Below are positions 51,823-59,994 of a stretch of 64,000 bases of DNA, in pieces. The translations under genes and the position numbers were made by a program. Positions within the stretch are counted from its first letter, which is position 1, and each line of letters starts with the position of its first letter. The stretch is taken from positions 1 to 64,000 of the forward strand of contig CAKONF010000003.1 in the NCBI GenBank assembly GCA_934097015.1. The letters are read 5' to 3'. Below the pieces are notes generated by a model. The model did no database searches and was not told the DNA's origin. It saw only the letters and a list, made by a program, of their open reading frames with translations. The DNA is from an uncultured Bacilli bacterium. GTDB lineage: Bacteria > Bacillota_I > Bacilli_A > RF39 > UBA660.

Positions 51823-51874
51823 AATACATTTGTTCGTAAAAAGTGTTGACAAACTTTTTTATTGTTGCTACAAT
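51823..51874 (+). promoter_or_regulatory. recA promoter with possible LexA site
   Basis: TTGACA (51846-51851), 17-base spacer and TACAAT (51869-51874) form the promoter. AATACATTTGTTCG (51823-51836) matches the Bacillus SOS box CGAACATATGTTCG at 10 of 14 positions with one perfect half-site, 9 bases before the -35 box. Confidence 0.6.
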
Positions 51875-51900
51875 TAATGTGTAAGGGAGATATGATTTAT

Positions 51901-52932
51901 ATGAAGACTGTTAAAGATATAACTGATAAAGATAAAGCTTTGGAACAAGTATTAGCCGATATTGAAAAACAATTTGGTAAAGGTTCTATTATGAAACTAG
52001 GTGGAAATGAACATATGGAGATTGCTACTACTTCAAGTGGTTCATTGGGACTTGACATAGCTTTAGGTGTAGGAGGTTTTCCTAAAGGAAGAATAATAGA
52101 AATTTATGGTCCAGAAAGTAGTGGTAAAACTACTATTGCATTGCAAGCTGTTGCTGAAGTGCAAAAGGCTGGTGGAAGAGCTGCTTTTATTGATGCAGAA
52201 CATGCGCTTGATCCTGTATATTCAAAACAATTAGGAGTAAATATTGATGAATTATTATTGTCGCAACCTGATACTGGAGAACAAGCTCTTGAAATTTGTG
52301 AGGCTTTGGTAAGAAGTGGTGCCGTTAGTGTTGTTGTAATAGATTCTGTAGCTGCTTTGGTTCCTCAAGCTGAAATTGAAGGAGAAATGGGAGATAGTCA
52401 TGTTGGTTTACAAGCAAGGTTAATGAGTCAAGCTTTACGTAAATTAAGTGGAACTATAAATAAAACTAATACTACTGCTATTTTTATTAATCAACTTCGT
52501 GAAAAGGTTGGTGTAATGTTTGGAAATCCTGAAACTACTCCAGGTGGAAGAGCTTTAAAATTTTATTCAACTATAAGATTAGATATAAGAAGAGGAGAAC
52601 AAATTAAGATTGGAGATACAATTATTGGTAATAAAACAAATATAAAAGTTGTTAAAAATAAAGTTGCTCCTCCATTTAAAACTACTACTGTAGATATTAT
52701 GTATGGAAAAGGTGTTTCTAAATCTGGTGAGATAGTTGATATTGGAAGTAATATTGATATTATTGAAAAGAGTGGTGCTTGGTATTCTTATAAGGGAGAA
52801 AAAATAGGACAGGGTAGAGAAAATGCAAAAATTTATTTAGAAAATAATCCTAAAATTATGAATGAAATAGAACATAATATAAGAGTACATTATAATTTAA
52901 TTAAAGATAAAGAAACAAAAAAAGAAAAATAG
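51901..52932 (+). CDS. recA: recombinase RecA
   Basis: DNA strand-exchange protein of 344 residues, also a co-protease for LexA. Walker A 'GPESSGKTT' is near residue 70, followed by '[17 protein letters not shown]', Walker B '[12 protein letters not shown]', loop L1 '[23 protein letters not shown]' and L2 '[25 protein letters not shown]'. The open frame extends upstream to 51862, but GGGAGA is well spaced only for the ATG at 51901. Confidence 0.97.
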   Translation: MKTVKDITDKDKALEQVLADIEKQFGKGSIMKLGGNEHMEIATTSSGSLGLDIALGVGGFPKGRIIEIYGPESSGKTTIALQAVAEVQKAGGRAAFIDAEHALDPVYSKQLGVNIDELLLSQPDTGEQALEICEALVRSGAVSVVVIDSVAALVPQAEIEGEMGDSHVGLQARLMSQALRKLSGTINKTNTTAIFINQLREKVGVMFGNPETTPGGRALKFYSTIRLDIRRGEQIKIGDTIIGNKTNIKVVKNKVAPPFKTTTVDIMYGKGVSKSGEIVDIGSNIDIIEKSGAWYSYKGEKIGQGRENAKIYLENNPKIMNEIEHNIRVHYNLIKDKETKKEK

Positions 52933-52950
52933 TATATTAATTATAAATTG

Positions 52951-52970
52951 GTCAAATTTGTAAATTTGAC
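52951..52970 (+). terminator. perfect inverted repeat after recA, overlapping a promoter
   Basis: GTCAAATTT-GT-AAATTTGAC is a perfect 9-bp inverted repeat followed by TTTTCTT, so it can end recA transcription. Its last bases form the -35 box of the promoter at 52966-52994. Confidence 0.65.
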
Positions 52971-52994
52971 TTTTCTTCTATATTATGGTACAAT
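52966..52994 (+). promoter_or_regulatory. promoter for a short RNA
   Basis: TTGACT (52966-52971), 17-base spacer, TACAAT (52989-52994). The next clear terminator is only about 55 bases further on. Confidence 0.7.
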
Positions 52995-53000
52995 TTATTT

Positions 53001-53055
53001 GTCAATGGGGGTTGAAAATAATATGATATAACTAACTCCATTGTTGGAGTTTTTT
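53001..53055 (+). ncRNA. possible small RNA or leader with terminator
   Basis: Between the promoter at 52966-52994 and a terminator (AACTCCA 53034-53040 with TGGAGTT 53045-53051, then T's) lies a transcript of about 55-60 bases. CAATGG near 53003 can pair with CCATTG in the terminator stem, an alternative fold. It contains no real ORF (ATG ATA TAA only). Confidence 0.45.
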
Positions 53056-53060
53056 GCCAT

Positions 53061-53089
53061 TTGACAAACATTTAGAAAAATGTTAGAAT
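53061..53089 (+). promoter_or_regulatory. promoter of the InlB-repeat surface protein gene
   Basis: TTGACA (53061-53066), 17-base spacer, TAGAAT (53084-53089), right after the small-RNA terminator and about 60 bases before the ATG at 53148. Confidence 0.75.
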
Positions 53090-53147
53090 ACATTACGACT
53101 TCAGAGTTTAGTACAAATTAATTCTTAAGAGAAGGGGGAAATGATTT

Positions 53148-54557
53148 ATGTACGAAGAAACAAAAAGTTCAATTGATTGGAAAGGAATATTTTTAAAAGT
53201 TATTATTGCTTTTTTAGTAGTTTTAATTGCTGTTAAAGGTTATACTACTTTAAAAGGTGATAATAGTACTAAAAAAACAACAACTGAAACTATATCAGAA
53301 TCTAAAAGTTCATCTACTTTTACAGAAAATATTGAAAAGTTAAAAGCTGCTGGTGAAAAATATTTTACTGATAATAAAGACAAATTACCAAAAAATGAAA
53401 ATAGTACAACTATGGTGACTTTAAATGAATTAATTAAAAGTGGTAATATTGATTCTTTATCAGATGCTGATGGAAAAAATTGTGATGGAGAAAGTAGTTA
53501 TGTAACTGCAATGTTAGAAGGTACAAAAACTAAAATTAAAGCTAATTTAGTTTGTGGTGGTGCTTCAAGTTATTCATTAGTTTACATGGGTGAAAATGAT
53601 AGTGTTATTAATGAAACAAAAACTTCAAGTTCAAGTTCTACTAGCAATAGTACAAGTAATAATACTAAATCTAGTGCTACTGCAAATAAATGTAATTCTT
53701 CAAGTTGTAGTACACCTAATGTTAATGTTAATACTGAAACTAATATAGATCAAAAAATTACTTTAAATGATACAAGTAAAAATAGTTCTAATAATTCATC
53801 AAATAAAAATAATAATAAAACAAAATATACTGTTAGTTTTGATAGTAATGGTTCATCTGATACTTATTCTTCACAAAAAGTTGCAGAAAATGACACAGCA
53901 ACAAATCCTGGAAGCCCATATAGAAGAGGTTATACTTTTAAATATTGGAAATTAAATGGTAATAGATATTATTTTAATGAACCAGTAAACAGAAATATTA
54001 CTTTAGTTGCTTGTTATGTTAGAAATGATAGTAATTATGATTATGATTACGATTATGATAATGATTATAATAGAAGAAATCGTTTAGTAGAGGATAGTTA
54101 TCAAACTTTCGTTTATACAATGGGTTGGGATACTAAAGGTACTGATTATATAAGCATTGATCATACTTTAAAAGTTCCTTATGAGGTTCAAGAATATGAT
54201 CCTGTTAATGTAAAAATTTCTAGTATTTCATTCTCTAGATCTATGAAAAATCAAGATGATATGAGTAATTATTATGGTAATCATTCAAATACATTCTTCT
54301 ATACTAAAAATAGATGGGATTCAAATAATCGTTCAGTAAATTCTTTAGGATATATAGTATCTCGTGATGTTTCATTTAGTTATGATAGAGGTTATAAGAA
54401 TATAGATGATGCTTTATCAAATGGTTTTGATGTCAATTGGACTGCAGATAATATTAATAAACAATGTAGAAATACAATTAGTGTTAATGGTGTTGATAAT
54501 ATCTGTCAATATGGTATTATTTACTCAATTAAATGGACTTATCAATATTATAGATAA
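53148..54557 (+). CDS. surface protein with pilin-like domain and InlB-type repeat
   Basis: Protein of 469 residues anchored by one N-terminal helix (residues 15-32). Residues 60-145 form a pilin-like module ('KLKAAGEKYFTDNKDKLPKN', 'TLNELIKSGNIDSLSDADGKNC'), also seen in the proteins at 54649 and 59534. A Ser/Asn-rich linker (150-230) leads to an InlB B-repeat ('YTVSFDSNGSS', 'GYTFKYWKLNGNRYYFNEPVNRNITLVACY'), an acidic Tyr-Asp run and a C-terminal beta domain. GAGAAGGGGG precedes the ATG. Probably an adhesive or structural surface protein. Confidence 0.75.
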   Translation: MYEETKSSIDWKGIFLKVIIAFLVVLIAVKGYTTLKGDNSTKKTTTETISESKSSSTFTENIEKLKAAGEKYFTDNKDKLPKNENSTTMVTLNELIKSGNIDSLSDADGKNCDGESSYVTAMLEGTKTKIKANLVCGGASSYSLVYMGENDSVINETKTSSSSSTSNSTSNNTKSSATANKCNSSSCSTPNVNVNTETNIDQKITLNDTSKNSSNNSSNKNNNKTKYTVSFDSNGSSDTYSSQKVAENDTATNPGSPYRRGYTFKYWKLNGNRYYFNEPVNRNITLVACYVRNDSNYDYDYDYDNDYNRRNRLVEDSYQTFVYTMGWDTKGTDYISIDHTLKVPYEVQEYDPVNVKISSISFSRSMKNQDDMSNYYGNHSNTFFYTKNRWDSNNRSVNSLGYIVSRDVSFSYDRGYKNIDDALSNGFDVNWTADNINKQCRNTISVNGVDNICQYGIIYSIKWTYQYYR

Positions 54558-54576
54558 GAGTAAAAATTTGTATTTT

Positions 54577-54606
54577 AAAAAGCCAGATTTAGTTATCTGG
54601 TTTTTA
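54577..54606 (+). terminator. intrinsic terminator
   Basis: CCAGAT (54583-54588) pairs with ATCTGG (54595-54600), extended by A-T and one G-T pair, with five T's after. Confidence 0.8.
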
Positions 54607-54628
54607 TTTGTTTAAAAATATATTTATT

Positions 54629-54651
54629 AAAAAAAGAACTTTTGGTTCTTA
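54629..54651 (-). terminator. intrinsic terminator of the minus-strand lipid-anchored protein gene
   Basis: On the minus strand AAGAAC pairs with GTTCTT (54634-54639 with 54645-54650) around five bases, followed by eight T's. Confidence 0.75.
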
Positions 54652-55767
54652 ATTTGTTATTTTTCTAATTTCTTTACTCATACCATTTACTACATATGGA
54701 TTTTCTTCACTTCCATCACCTGATACATTTGTGTTTTCACTAATATTTATAACCATTCTTGCTAAACCAGAATTATTAGCACTTGTTGAAATAGCTGTGG
54801 TATTTATTTTGAATACTTTATGCGTATTATCTTTGTCTGCTGTTAAAGTCCAATATGATTGAGATAAATCTGCTAAGTAATTGTAATTACTACATGCATT
54901 TGATTCAACGTTAGTACAATTTTGATCTAAACTTGCAATTATATATTCATTAAATTGTAATAATCCAATATATTGATTGTCTAGTCTATTAGAGCATTCG
55001 ATTGATCCATCATTTATTGTGTCTGTAATACTTCTTTTTCCTATACATAATGATGTTTCTTTAATAAATCCTTTAGCGTCTTTAGTTAATATATCATCTT
55101 TATTATATATGTTATCTAAATCATCTTTTATTCTACTATTTATGTCATTTTCAAAATAATTATTTATACCTGTTGTTGATTCAGTTGTCGAATTATATCT
55201 ATCATCCCAAATTGAAGATTCTCTTCTACCAGCTTCTATTAATCTTATTGAACCATCATTGTTTATTTTAGTTATTTTCCATAATAGACCATCAAATATA
55301 ATATTGTTGTTAACTTTATCACCTTTAAAATAATAACTATCTCCAATGCTATATAATCCATTTCCAGAATTAACAATATTTTTTAATAATTCTTCTTTTA
55401 AATTAGTACTATTATATGTTTTATCATTGCTAGTACAATTTAAAAGTGGTGAATACATATAATAGTTATTATTATTTTCAATAGTTAGTGTTCCAGAACA
55501 TGTTGTATTTTTTTCTAATAATTTATCTGGATCTTTTATTATACCTTTTGATGCTAGGTCATTTAATGATAATGTTAATATACCGTTTTTACTAGGTAAT
55601 TCATTTTCATTATTACTATAGTATGATTTTGCTTTTTCTACAATTTTTGTTTCTAATTTTTCTGGCGTTATTCTTGAAGAACAAGATGATAACATTATTA
55701 GAATAAGGAAAAATAGTACAAATATTCCTAATACAATGTAAATTACTTTTTTTAATTTTTCATCCAT
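54649..55767 (-). CDS. exported protein with pilin-like module and lectin-like C-domain
   Basis: Protein of 372 residues with an N-terminal membrane helix running into 'LIMLSSCSSRITPE', where the Cys may be a lipid attachment site though the lipobox is imperfect. Residues 35-115 repeat the pilin-like module ('KAKSYYSNNENELPSK', 'LSLNDLASKGII'). The rest ('DGLLWKITKINNDGSIRLI', 'QSYWTLTADKDNTHKVF', 'GDGSEENPYVV') is the same fold as in the variable surface protein at 31399, but here without the GC-rich block. It is divergent from the YerB-like gene across perfect inverted repeats. Confidence 0.75.
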   Translation of the reverse strand: MDEKLKKVIYIVLGIFVLFFLILIMLSSCSSRITPEKLETKIVEKAKSYYSNNENELPSKNGILTLSLNDLASKGIIKDPDKLLEKNTTCSGTLTIENNNNYYMYSPLLNCTSNDKTYNSTNLKEELLKNIVNSGNGLYSIGDSYYFKGDKVNNNIIFDGLLWKITKINNDGSIRLIEAGRRESSIWDDRYNSTTESTTGINNYFENDINSRIKDDLDNIYNKDDILTKDAKGFIKETSLCIGKRSITDTINDGSIECSNRLDNQYIGLLQFNEYIIASLDQNCTNVESNACSNYNYLADLSQSYWTLTADKDNTHKVFKINTTAISTSANNSGLARMVINISENTNVSGDGSEENPYVVNGMSKEIRKITN

Positions 55768-55882
55768 TAATTATCAACTCCTAGAAAAAGTATAGCATGC
55801 TTATTTTTTTATTTCAATAATTTTGTCTTTTAATATCTTTCTATTTGTGATATTCTTTTAGTAGGAGTTGATAATTAATGGA
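55763..55882. repeat. 21-bp perfect inverted repeats flanking a divergent promoter region
   Basis: 55763-55783 and 55862-55882 are exact reverse complements. Each copy holds the TAGGAG ribosome site and the ATGGA start of one of the two divergent genes. The 78 bases between contain TTGAAA-17-TATACT directed to the minus-strand gene, and only weak boxes towards the plus-strand gene. This is the layout of an invertible promoter, but could also reflect a copied leader. Confidence 0.7.
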
Positions 55883-56963
55883 AAAAGATAAAACAAAATC
55901 AGATAAGATAAAAATGCCAAAAACTAAAAAACAAAAATTGAAGTTGAAACATAAAAATTTGTGTTTTATAATTGGAGGTTTAATTATTGTAGTTATTTTA
56001 CTTTTTGTTTTTGGAAATAAACCAAAAAAAGATTTGAAACCAAATAAAGTTAAGAAAGATATTCCAAAGAGTGAAATAAAAATTGTTAATCCTAATACAA
56101 CATCTAGACCTTTTGCAGTGATGATAAATAATGTTGGTGTGGCAAGACCTCTTCAAAGTGGTTTACAAGATGCTTATATAATGTATGAAATTATTGTAGA
56201 AGGTGGTATTACTAGATATTTAGCATTATTTTTAGATGCTAATACAGAGAGAATAGGTTCTATAAGAAGTGCTAGACATTATTATTTAGATTATGCTTTA
56301 GAAAATGATGCAATTTATGTTCATCATGGACAAAGTCCACAGGCACAAAGTGATTTTTCAGCTTTGGGTGTTGATAGAATAGTGGTTGATAATTCTAAAA
56401 CTGGTTGGAGAGATAAATCTTTAAATGTTGCAAGTGAGCATACTTTATTTACGAGTATAGAAAAATTAAATAATGGTATAGGTAATAAAAGAACAGAGAG
56501 AAAAAAAGATTTACTACTTAATTATTCTGCTGATCCAATAGATTTATCTTCTATAAGTGATAGTGTAGTTGCAAATGCTGTCGTTATACCATATTCTAGT
56601 TATAGTACTACTTCATATAAATATAATTCAGATGAGAAAGTATATTATAGATTTGTTAATGATAAAGAACATGTTGATTACTCTACTAAAAAACAATATA
56701 CATTTAAAAATATTATTACATATAAAGTTAGTAATTATACTTTAGATGATGCTGAAGGTAAAGGACGTCAAGGAATTAATAATATTGGTAGTGGAGAAGG
56801 TTATTATATTACTAATGGTTATGCTACAAAAATTAATTGGAAAAAAGATTGTAGAGAATGTCAAACTGTTTATACATATTTAGACGGAAAAGAAATAACT
56901 GTAAATGATGGCAATACATTTATTCAAATACAACCTAGTAATCAAGAATTAACTATAGAATAA
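55878..56963 (+). CDS. yerB: YerB-like DUF3048 protein
   Basis: Protein of 361 residues. A basic N-terminal tail and one membrane helix (30-47) precede an outward DUF3048 domain: 'RPFAVMINNVGVARPLQSGLQDAYIMYEIIVEGGITRYLALFLD' and 'RIGSIRSARHYYLDYALENDAIYVHHGQSPQA', the most conserved part of the YerB family. The second domain ('INNIGSGEGYYITNGYATKINWKKD', 'NDGNTFIQIQPSN') matches too. Function unknown; envelope-associated. It shares an operon with the small membrane protein that follows 9 bases later. Confidence 0.88.
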   Translation: MEKDKTKSDKIKMPKTKKQKLKLKHKNLCFIIGGLIIVVILLFVFGNKPKKDLKPNKVKKDIPKSEIKIVNPNTTSRPFAVMINNVGVARPLQSGLQDAYIMYEIIVEGGITRYLALFLDANTERIGSIRSARHYYLDYALENDAIYVHHGQSPQAQSDFSALGVDRIVVDNSKTGWRDKSLNVASEHTLFTSIEKLNNGIGNKRTERKKDLLLNYSADPIDLSSISDSVVANAVVIPYSSYSTTSYKYNSDEKVYYRFVNDKEHVDYSTKKQYTFKNIITYKVSNYTLDDAEGKGRQGINNIGSGEGYYITNGYATKINWKKDCRECQTVYTYLDGKEITVNDGNTFIQIQPSNQELTIE

Positions 56964-56972
56964 GGTGATTTT

Positions 56973-57212
56973 ATGCAATATATTTTAGAAAATTATATGA
57001 TAATAATTTTTGTTGGTTTATTTTTTGTTTTTGCTTTAATTGGATATTTAGTTGACATGTTAAAAAATAGTAAAGAAGAAGATAAAGTTGACATGCCAGA
57101 GGTTATAAAGCCAATAGAAATAAAAGATATAAAAGATGATAAAAATACTAAAGATTCTAAAGAAATTGTTGATACAAAAGATGATTTGTTAGAAAATTAT
57201 AATGATAAATAA
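56973..57212 (+). CDS. small single-pass membrane protein
   Basis: Protein of 79 residues with one membrane helix (8-30) and a charged cytoplasmic tail rich in Lys, Asp and Ile ('IEIKDIKDDKNTKDSKEI'). No family recognised. AAGGTGA precedes the ATG. It is translated right after the YerB-like gene and followed by a terminator. Confidence 0.65.
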   Translation: MQYILENYMIIIFVGLFFVFALIGYLVDMLKNSKEEDKVDMPEVIKPIEIKDIKDDKNTKDSKEIVDTKDDLLENYNDK

Positions 57213-57223
57213 TGTAAAGAATA

Positions 57224-57254
57224 AAAAAGAAGATTTAAATTGAGTCTTCTTTTT
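57224..57254 (+). terminator. intrinsic terminator
   Basis: AAAAAGAAGA (57224-57233) pairs with TCTTCTTTTT (57245-57254) around an 11-base loop. Confidence 0.8.
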
Positions 57255-57309
57255 ATAGATTAATTAAAAAAAATTTGTTATAATATAATATATTGTAAGG
57301 AGTGATAGA

Positions 57310-58122
57310 ATGACTTTTACGGCAATTTGGAATGTTTTTACTAAAATTATAGATATTTGTCTAGTATGGATTATGTTTTACTTTATTTTTAAAAACATTA
57401 AAAATAATGTAAAAATGGTTTTAATTTTTAAGGGAGTATTAATAATATTATTAATAAAAATTTTAAGTAATATTTTAGATTTATATACTATTGGTATGTT
57501 ATTAGAATATGTTTTATCTTGGGGACCAATAGCAATTATAATAATATTCCAACCTGAAATTAGAAATGTCCTTGAAAGTATTGGAAGAAGTCAATTATTA
57601 GGTAGACACAAAGTATTGACTGTAGATGAGAGAGAAAAGATTGTTTTTGAAATAATGACCGCTGTTGAATATTTGAAGAAGAATAGAATAGGTGCTTTAA
57701 TTGTTTTAGAAAGAAATATGTCTTTACAAGAATATATTGAACCTGCTAATAAAATATATTCTGATATAACTGCACCACTTTTAGATGCTATTTTCTTACC
57801 TCCAAATCCACTTCACGATGGTGGTGTAATAATACAAGGTGATAAGTTAACTTGTGCTGGTGCAGTATTTAAAACAAGTATGAATCCTAATGTTAATAAA
57901 AAATTAGGTACGAGACATAGAGCTGCTCTTGGCGTAGCTGAAGAAACTGATGCTATTGCATTAGTAGTTAGTGAAGAGACTGGAAGAATTTCTATTGCAG
58001 TTGATAATCATTTATATTACAATCTAACTTTAGAAGAATTTAAAATAAAATTGTTAGATGAATTAAAACCTAAAAATGATGTTTTCTATGATGCTGATGA
58101 GGAGGATGATATAAATGAATAA
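57310..58122 (+). CDS. cdaA: diadenylate cyclase CdaA
   Basis: Membrane enzyme of 270 residues that makes c-di-AMP from two ATP. Three N-terminal helices (15-75) are followed by the DAC domain, with the catalytic 'PLHDGGVIIQG' near 168 in place of the more usual DGA, and 'LGTRHRAALG' (RHR motif) near 200. c-di-AMP controls potassium uptake and wall homeostasis. It overlaps ybbR by 8 bases, the conserved cdaA-cdaR order. GGAGTGAT precedes the ATG. Confidence 0.95.
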   Translation: MTFTAIWNVFTKIIDICLVWIMFYFIFKNIKNNVKMVLIFKGVLIILLIKILSNILDLYTIGMLLEYVLSWGPIAIIIIFQPEIRNVLESIGRSQLLGRHKVLTVDEREKIVFEIMTAVEYLKKNRIGALIVLERNMSLQEYIEPANKIYSDITAPLLDAIFLPPNPLHDGGVIIQGDKLTCAGAVFKTSMNPNVNKKLGTRHRAALGVAEETDAIALVVSEETGRISIAVDNHLYYNLTLEEFKIKLLDELKPKNDVFYDADEEDDINE

Positions 58123-59479
58123 GATTTTTAAACCTTTTATTGCATTATTTACATTTATTTATAAAATATTAGATACTTTAATAGTTTCTCCTATTAGTAG
58201 ATTGATTTATAGAATTAGTAAAATTGGTAAAGGTAATACTAGTAAAATTGAAAAAATATTAAATAGACCTATTGTATTATTATATGTTTCATTATTTTGT
58301 GCTATTGCAGTATTTTATTTAGTTGATTCTAAAGTTATTTCTTTAGTTGATAATGAAGCTGAAATAATTAATGATCAAAAAGTTAATGTAATATATAATG
58401 AAGAAAATTATGTTGTCGAAGGTGTACCTGATACAGTTGATATTACTTTAATTGGTTCAAAAAGTAATTTGTATTTGGCTAAACAAATTGGAGATCATAA
58501 AGTAGTATTAGATTTAACTAATTATGAACCAGGCACTTATAAAGTAAAACTTAAATATAATCATTCAATGAATAATATTAGTTATAAATTAGATCCTTCT
58601 ACTGTATCTATTAAAATTAGTGAAAAAGAAAGTGAAGTATTTAATTTATCTTATGATTTAGTAAATGAAAATAAATTAGATAAGAAATTAAATATTAATA
58701 GTATTTCATTAGATAAGAGTGAAGTAATAGTTAAGGGTTCTAAAGAAACTTTGGCAACTATAGCTAATGTTAAGGCTTTAATTGATTTAGAAGCTGCTAA
58801 TTTAACTACTAAGGGTGAATACACAGTTGATTCTATAAAATTAGTTGCATATGATAATAATGGAAATAAAGTTAATAATGTTGAAATGGTTCCAAGTAAT
58901 ATAAGCGCAAAAATTAAGATTGATTCTTATTCAGTTGATTTACCTGTTAAAGTTATTACTAAAGGTAATATAACTACTGGTTATGCATTAAATAGCATTA
59001 CTTCATCAGTAAGTAAAGTAACTGTTTATGGAGAAAAGGAATTACTTGATACATTAACTTATGTTGAGGCTCCTATAGATGTGACAGGATTAAGCACAGA
59101 TAAGACATTTAATGGTGTTAATCTTACAAAACCAAATGGAGTTAGATATATGAGTAGTACTACAACTAGTGTGACTGTGACATTAGATCAAGAAAGTAGT
59201 AAAGAATTTGCTGGTATTGTAATTGAATCTAGAAATTTAGCAAATGGATATTCAGCATCTGCTCTTTCAGAAAAAGATAGAACTATTACTGTTCTTGCTA
59301 AAGGTGTAGTTAGTGCATTAGATAATTTAGATCCATCTAAGATTAAAGCATATATTGATTTAACTGGTTATACTGAAGGCACTTATGAAGTTGAGGTAAA
59401 ACTTGAAACTGATGATTCTAGATTTACTTTGGTATCTACAAGTAATAAGGTTAATATAAAAATATCAAAAAGTAGTTAA
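58115..59479 (+). CDS. cdaR: YbbR-domain regulator of CdaA (CdaR)
   Basis: Protein of 454 residues. About 45 residues of basic cytoplasmic leader precede one membrane helix (50-70), then four YbbR repeats on the outside, each with a core like 'VPDTVDITLIGSKSNL' or 'ATIANVKALIDLEAANL'. In B. subtilis CdaR binds CdaA and modulates c-di-AMP synthesis. The N-terminal extension before the helix is longer than usual. The glmM gene that normally follows is replaced by a pilin-like gene, gpmI and a phosphohexomutase. Confidence 0.9.
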   Translation: MNKIFKPFIALFTFIYKILDTLIVSPISRLIYRISKIGKGNTSKIEKILNRPIVLLYVSLFCAIAVFYLVDSKVISLVDNEAEIINDQKVNVIYNEENYVVEGVPDTVDITLIGSKSNLYLAKQIGDHKVVLDLTNYEPGTYKVKLKYNHSMNNISYKLDPSTVSIKISEKESEVFNLSYDLVNENKLDKKLNINSISLDKSEVIVKGSKETLATIANVKALIDLEAANLTTKGEYTVDSIKLVAYDNNGNKVNNVEMVPSNISAKIKIDSYSVDLPVKVITKGNITTGYALNSITSSVSKVTVYGEKELLDTLTYVEAPIDVTGLSTDKTFNGVNLTKPNGVRYMSSTTTSVTVTLDQESSKEFAGIVIESRNLANGYSASALSEKDRTITVLAKGVVSALDNLDPSKIKAYIDLTGYTEGTYEVEVKLETDDSRFTLVSTSNKVNIKISKSS

Positions 59480-59499
59480 TTTGTGACTACTTTTTTTTG
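59471..59499 (+). terminator. intrinsic terminator after cdaR
   Basis: AGTAGT (59471-59476) pairs with ACTACT (59486-59491), followed by eight T's. The stop codon lies in the loop. Confidence 0.75.
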
Positions 59500-59533
59500 T
59501 TATATTATGTTAGAATTATTGTAGGGTGTTCGT

Positions 59534-59980
59534 ATGAATAAAGGATTTACGTTAGTTGAACTTATTGCTGTTGTTGTAATTTTGAGTTTATTAGCAATTA
59601 TTACTACGCCTGCTTATACTAGTGTCAGTAATAATATTAAAACAAGAAATTATACATCTAAAAAAAATACAATAAAAAAAGAAACTTTGTCGTATGTAGA
59701 AAAATATTTAAAAAATGAAGCGTATAATGGAAATCAAAATAAGACATTATGTTTTTCTATAAATTATTTAATTAGAAATGGAATTATATCAAGTGATAAT
59801 GAAAAAGATGAATATATTGAAAATAATATTACTGGAGAAAAATATAGAGAAAAAGAAATTTTTATAAATATTTATTATGATACAGACCAATTAAAATTAA
59901 TTGGCATTGTAAAAGGTGATAACGGTTTTAACTCTGAATGTGAAGATAAAGATAATGAAAGATTTATAAAATATGAATAG
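59534..59980 (+). CDS. type IV prepilin-like protein
   Basis: Protein of 148 residues opening 'MNKGFTLVELIAVVVILSLLAIITTPAY', the prepilin signal with the Gly-Phe cleavage/methylation site (G4/F5) and Glu at +5, split by a hydrophobic helix. The remaining 115 residues are a small pilin-like domain ('CFSINYLIRNGIISSDNEKDEYIEN') with two Cys. It needs a prepilin peptidase, not present here. It is distinct from the Tad locus and closer to ComG/type II pseudopilins. It begins 14 bases before gpmI ends up next to it. Confidence 0.85.
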   Translation: MNKGFTLVELIAVVVILSLLAIITTPAYTSVSNNIKTRNYTSKKNTIKKETLSYVEKYLKNEAYNGNQNKTLCFSINYLIRNGIISSDNEKDEYIENNITGEKYREKEIFINIYYDTDQLKLIGIVKGDNGFNSECEDKDNERFIKYE

Positions 59981-59994
59981 AGGAATGATAAAGG

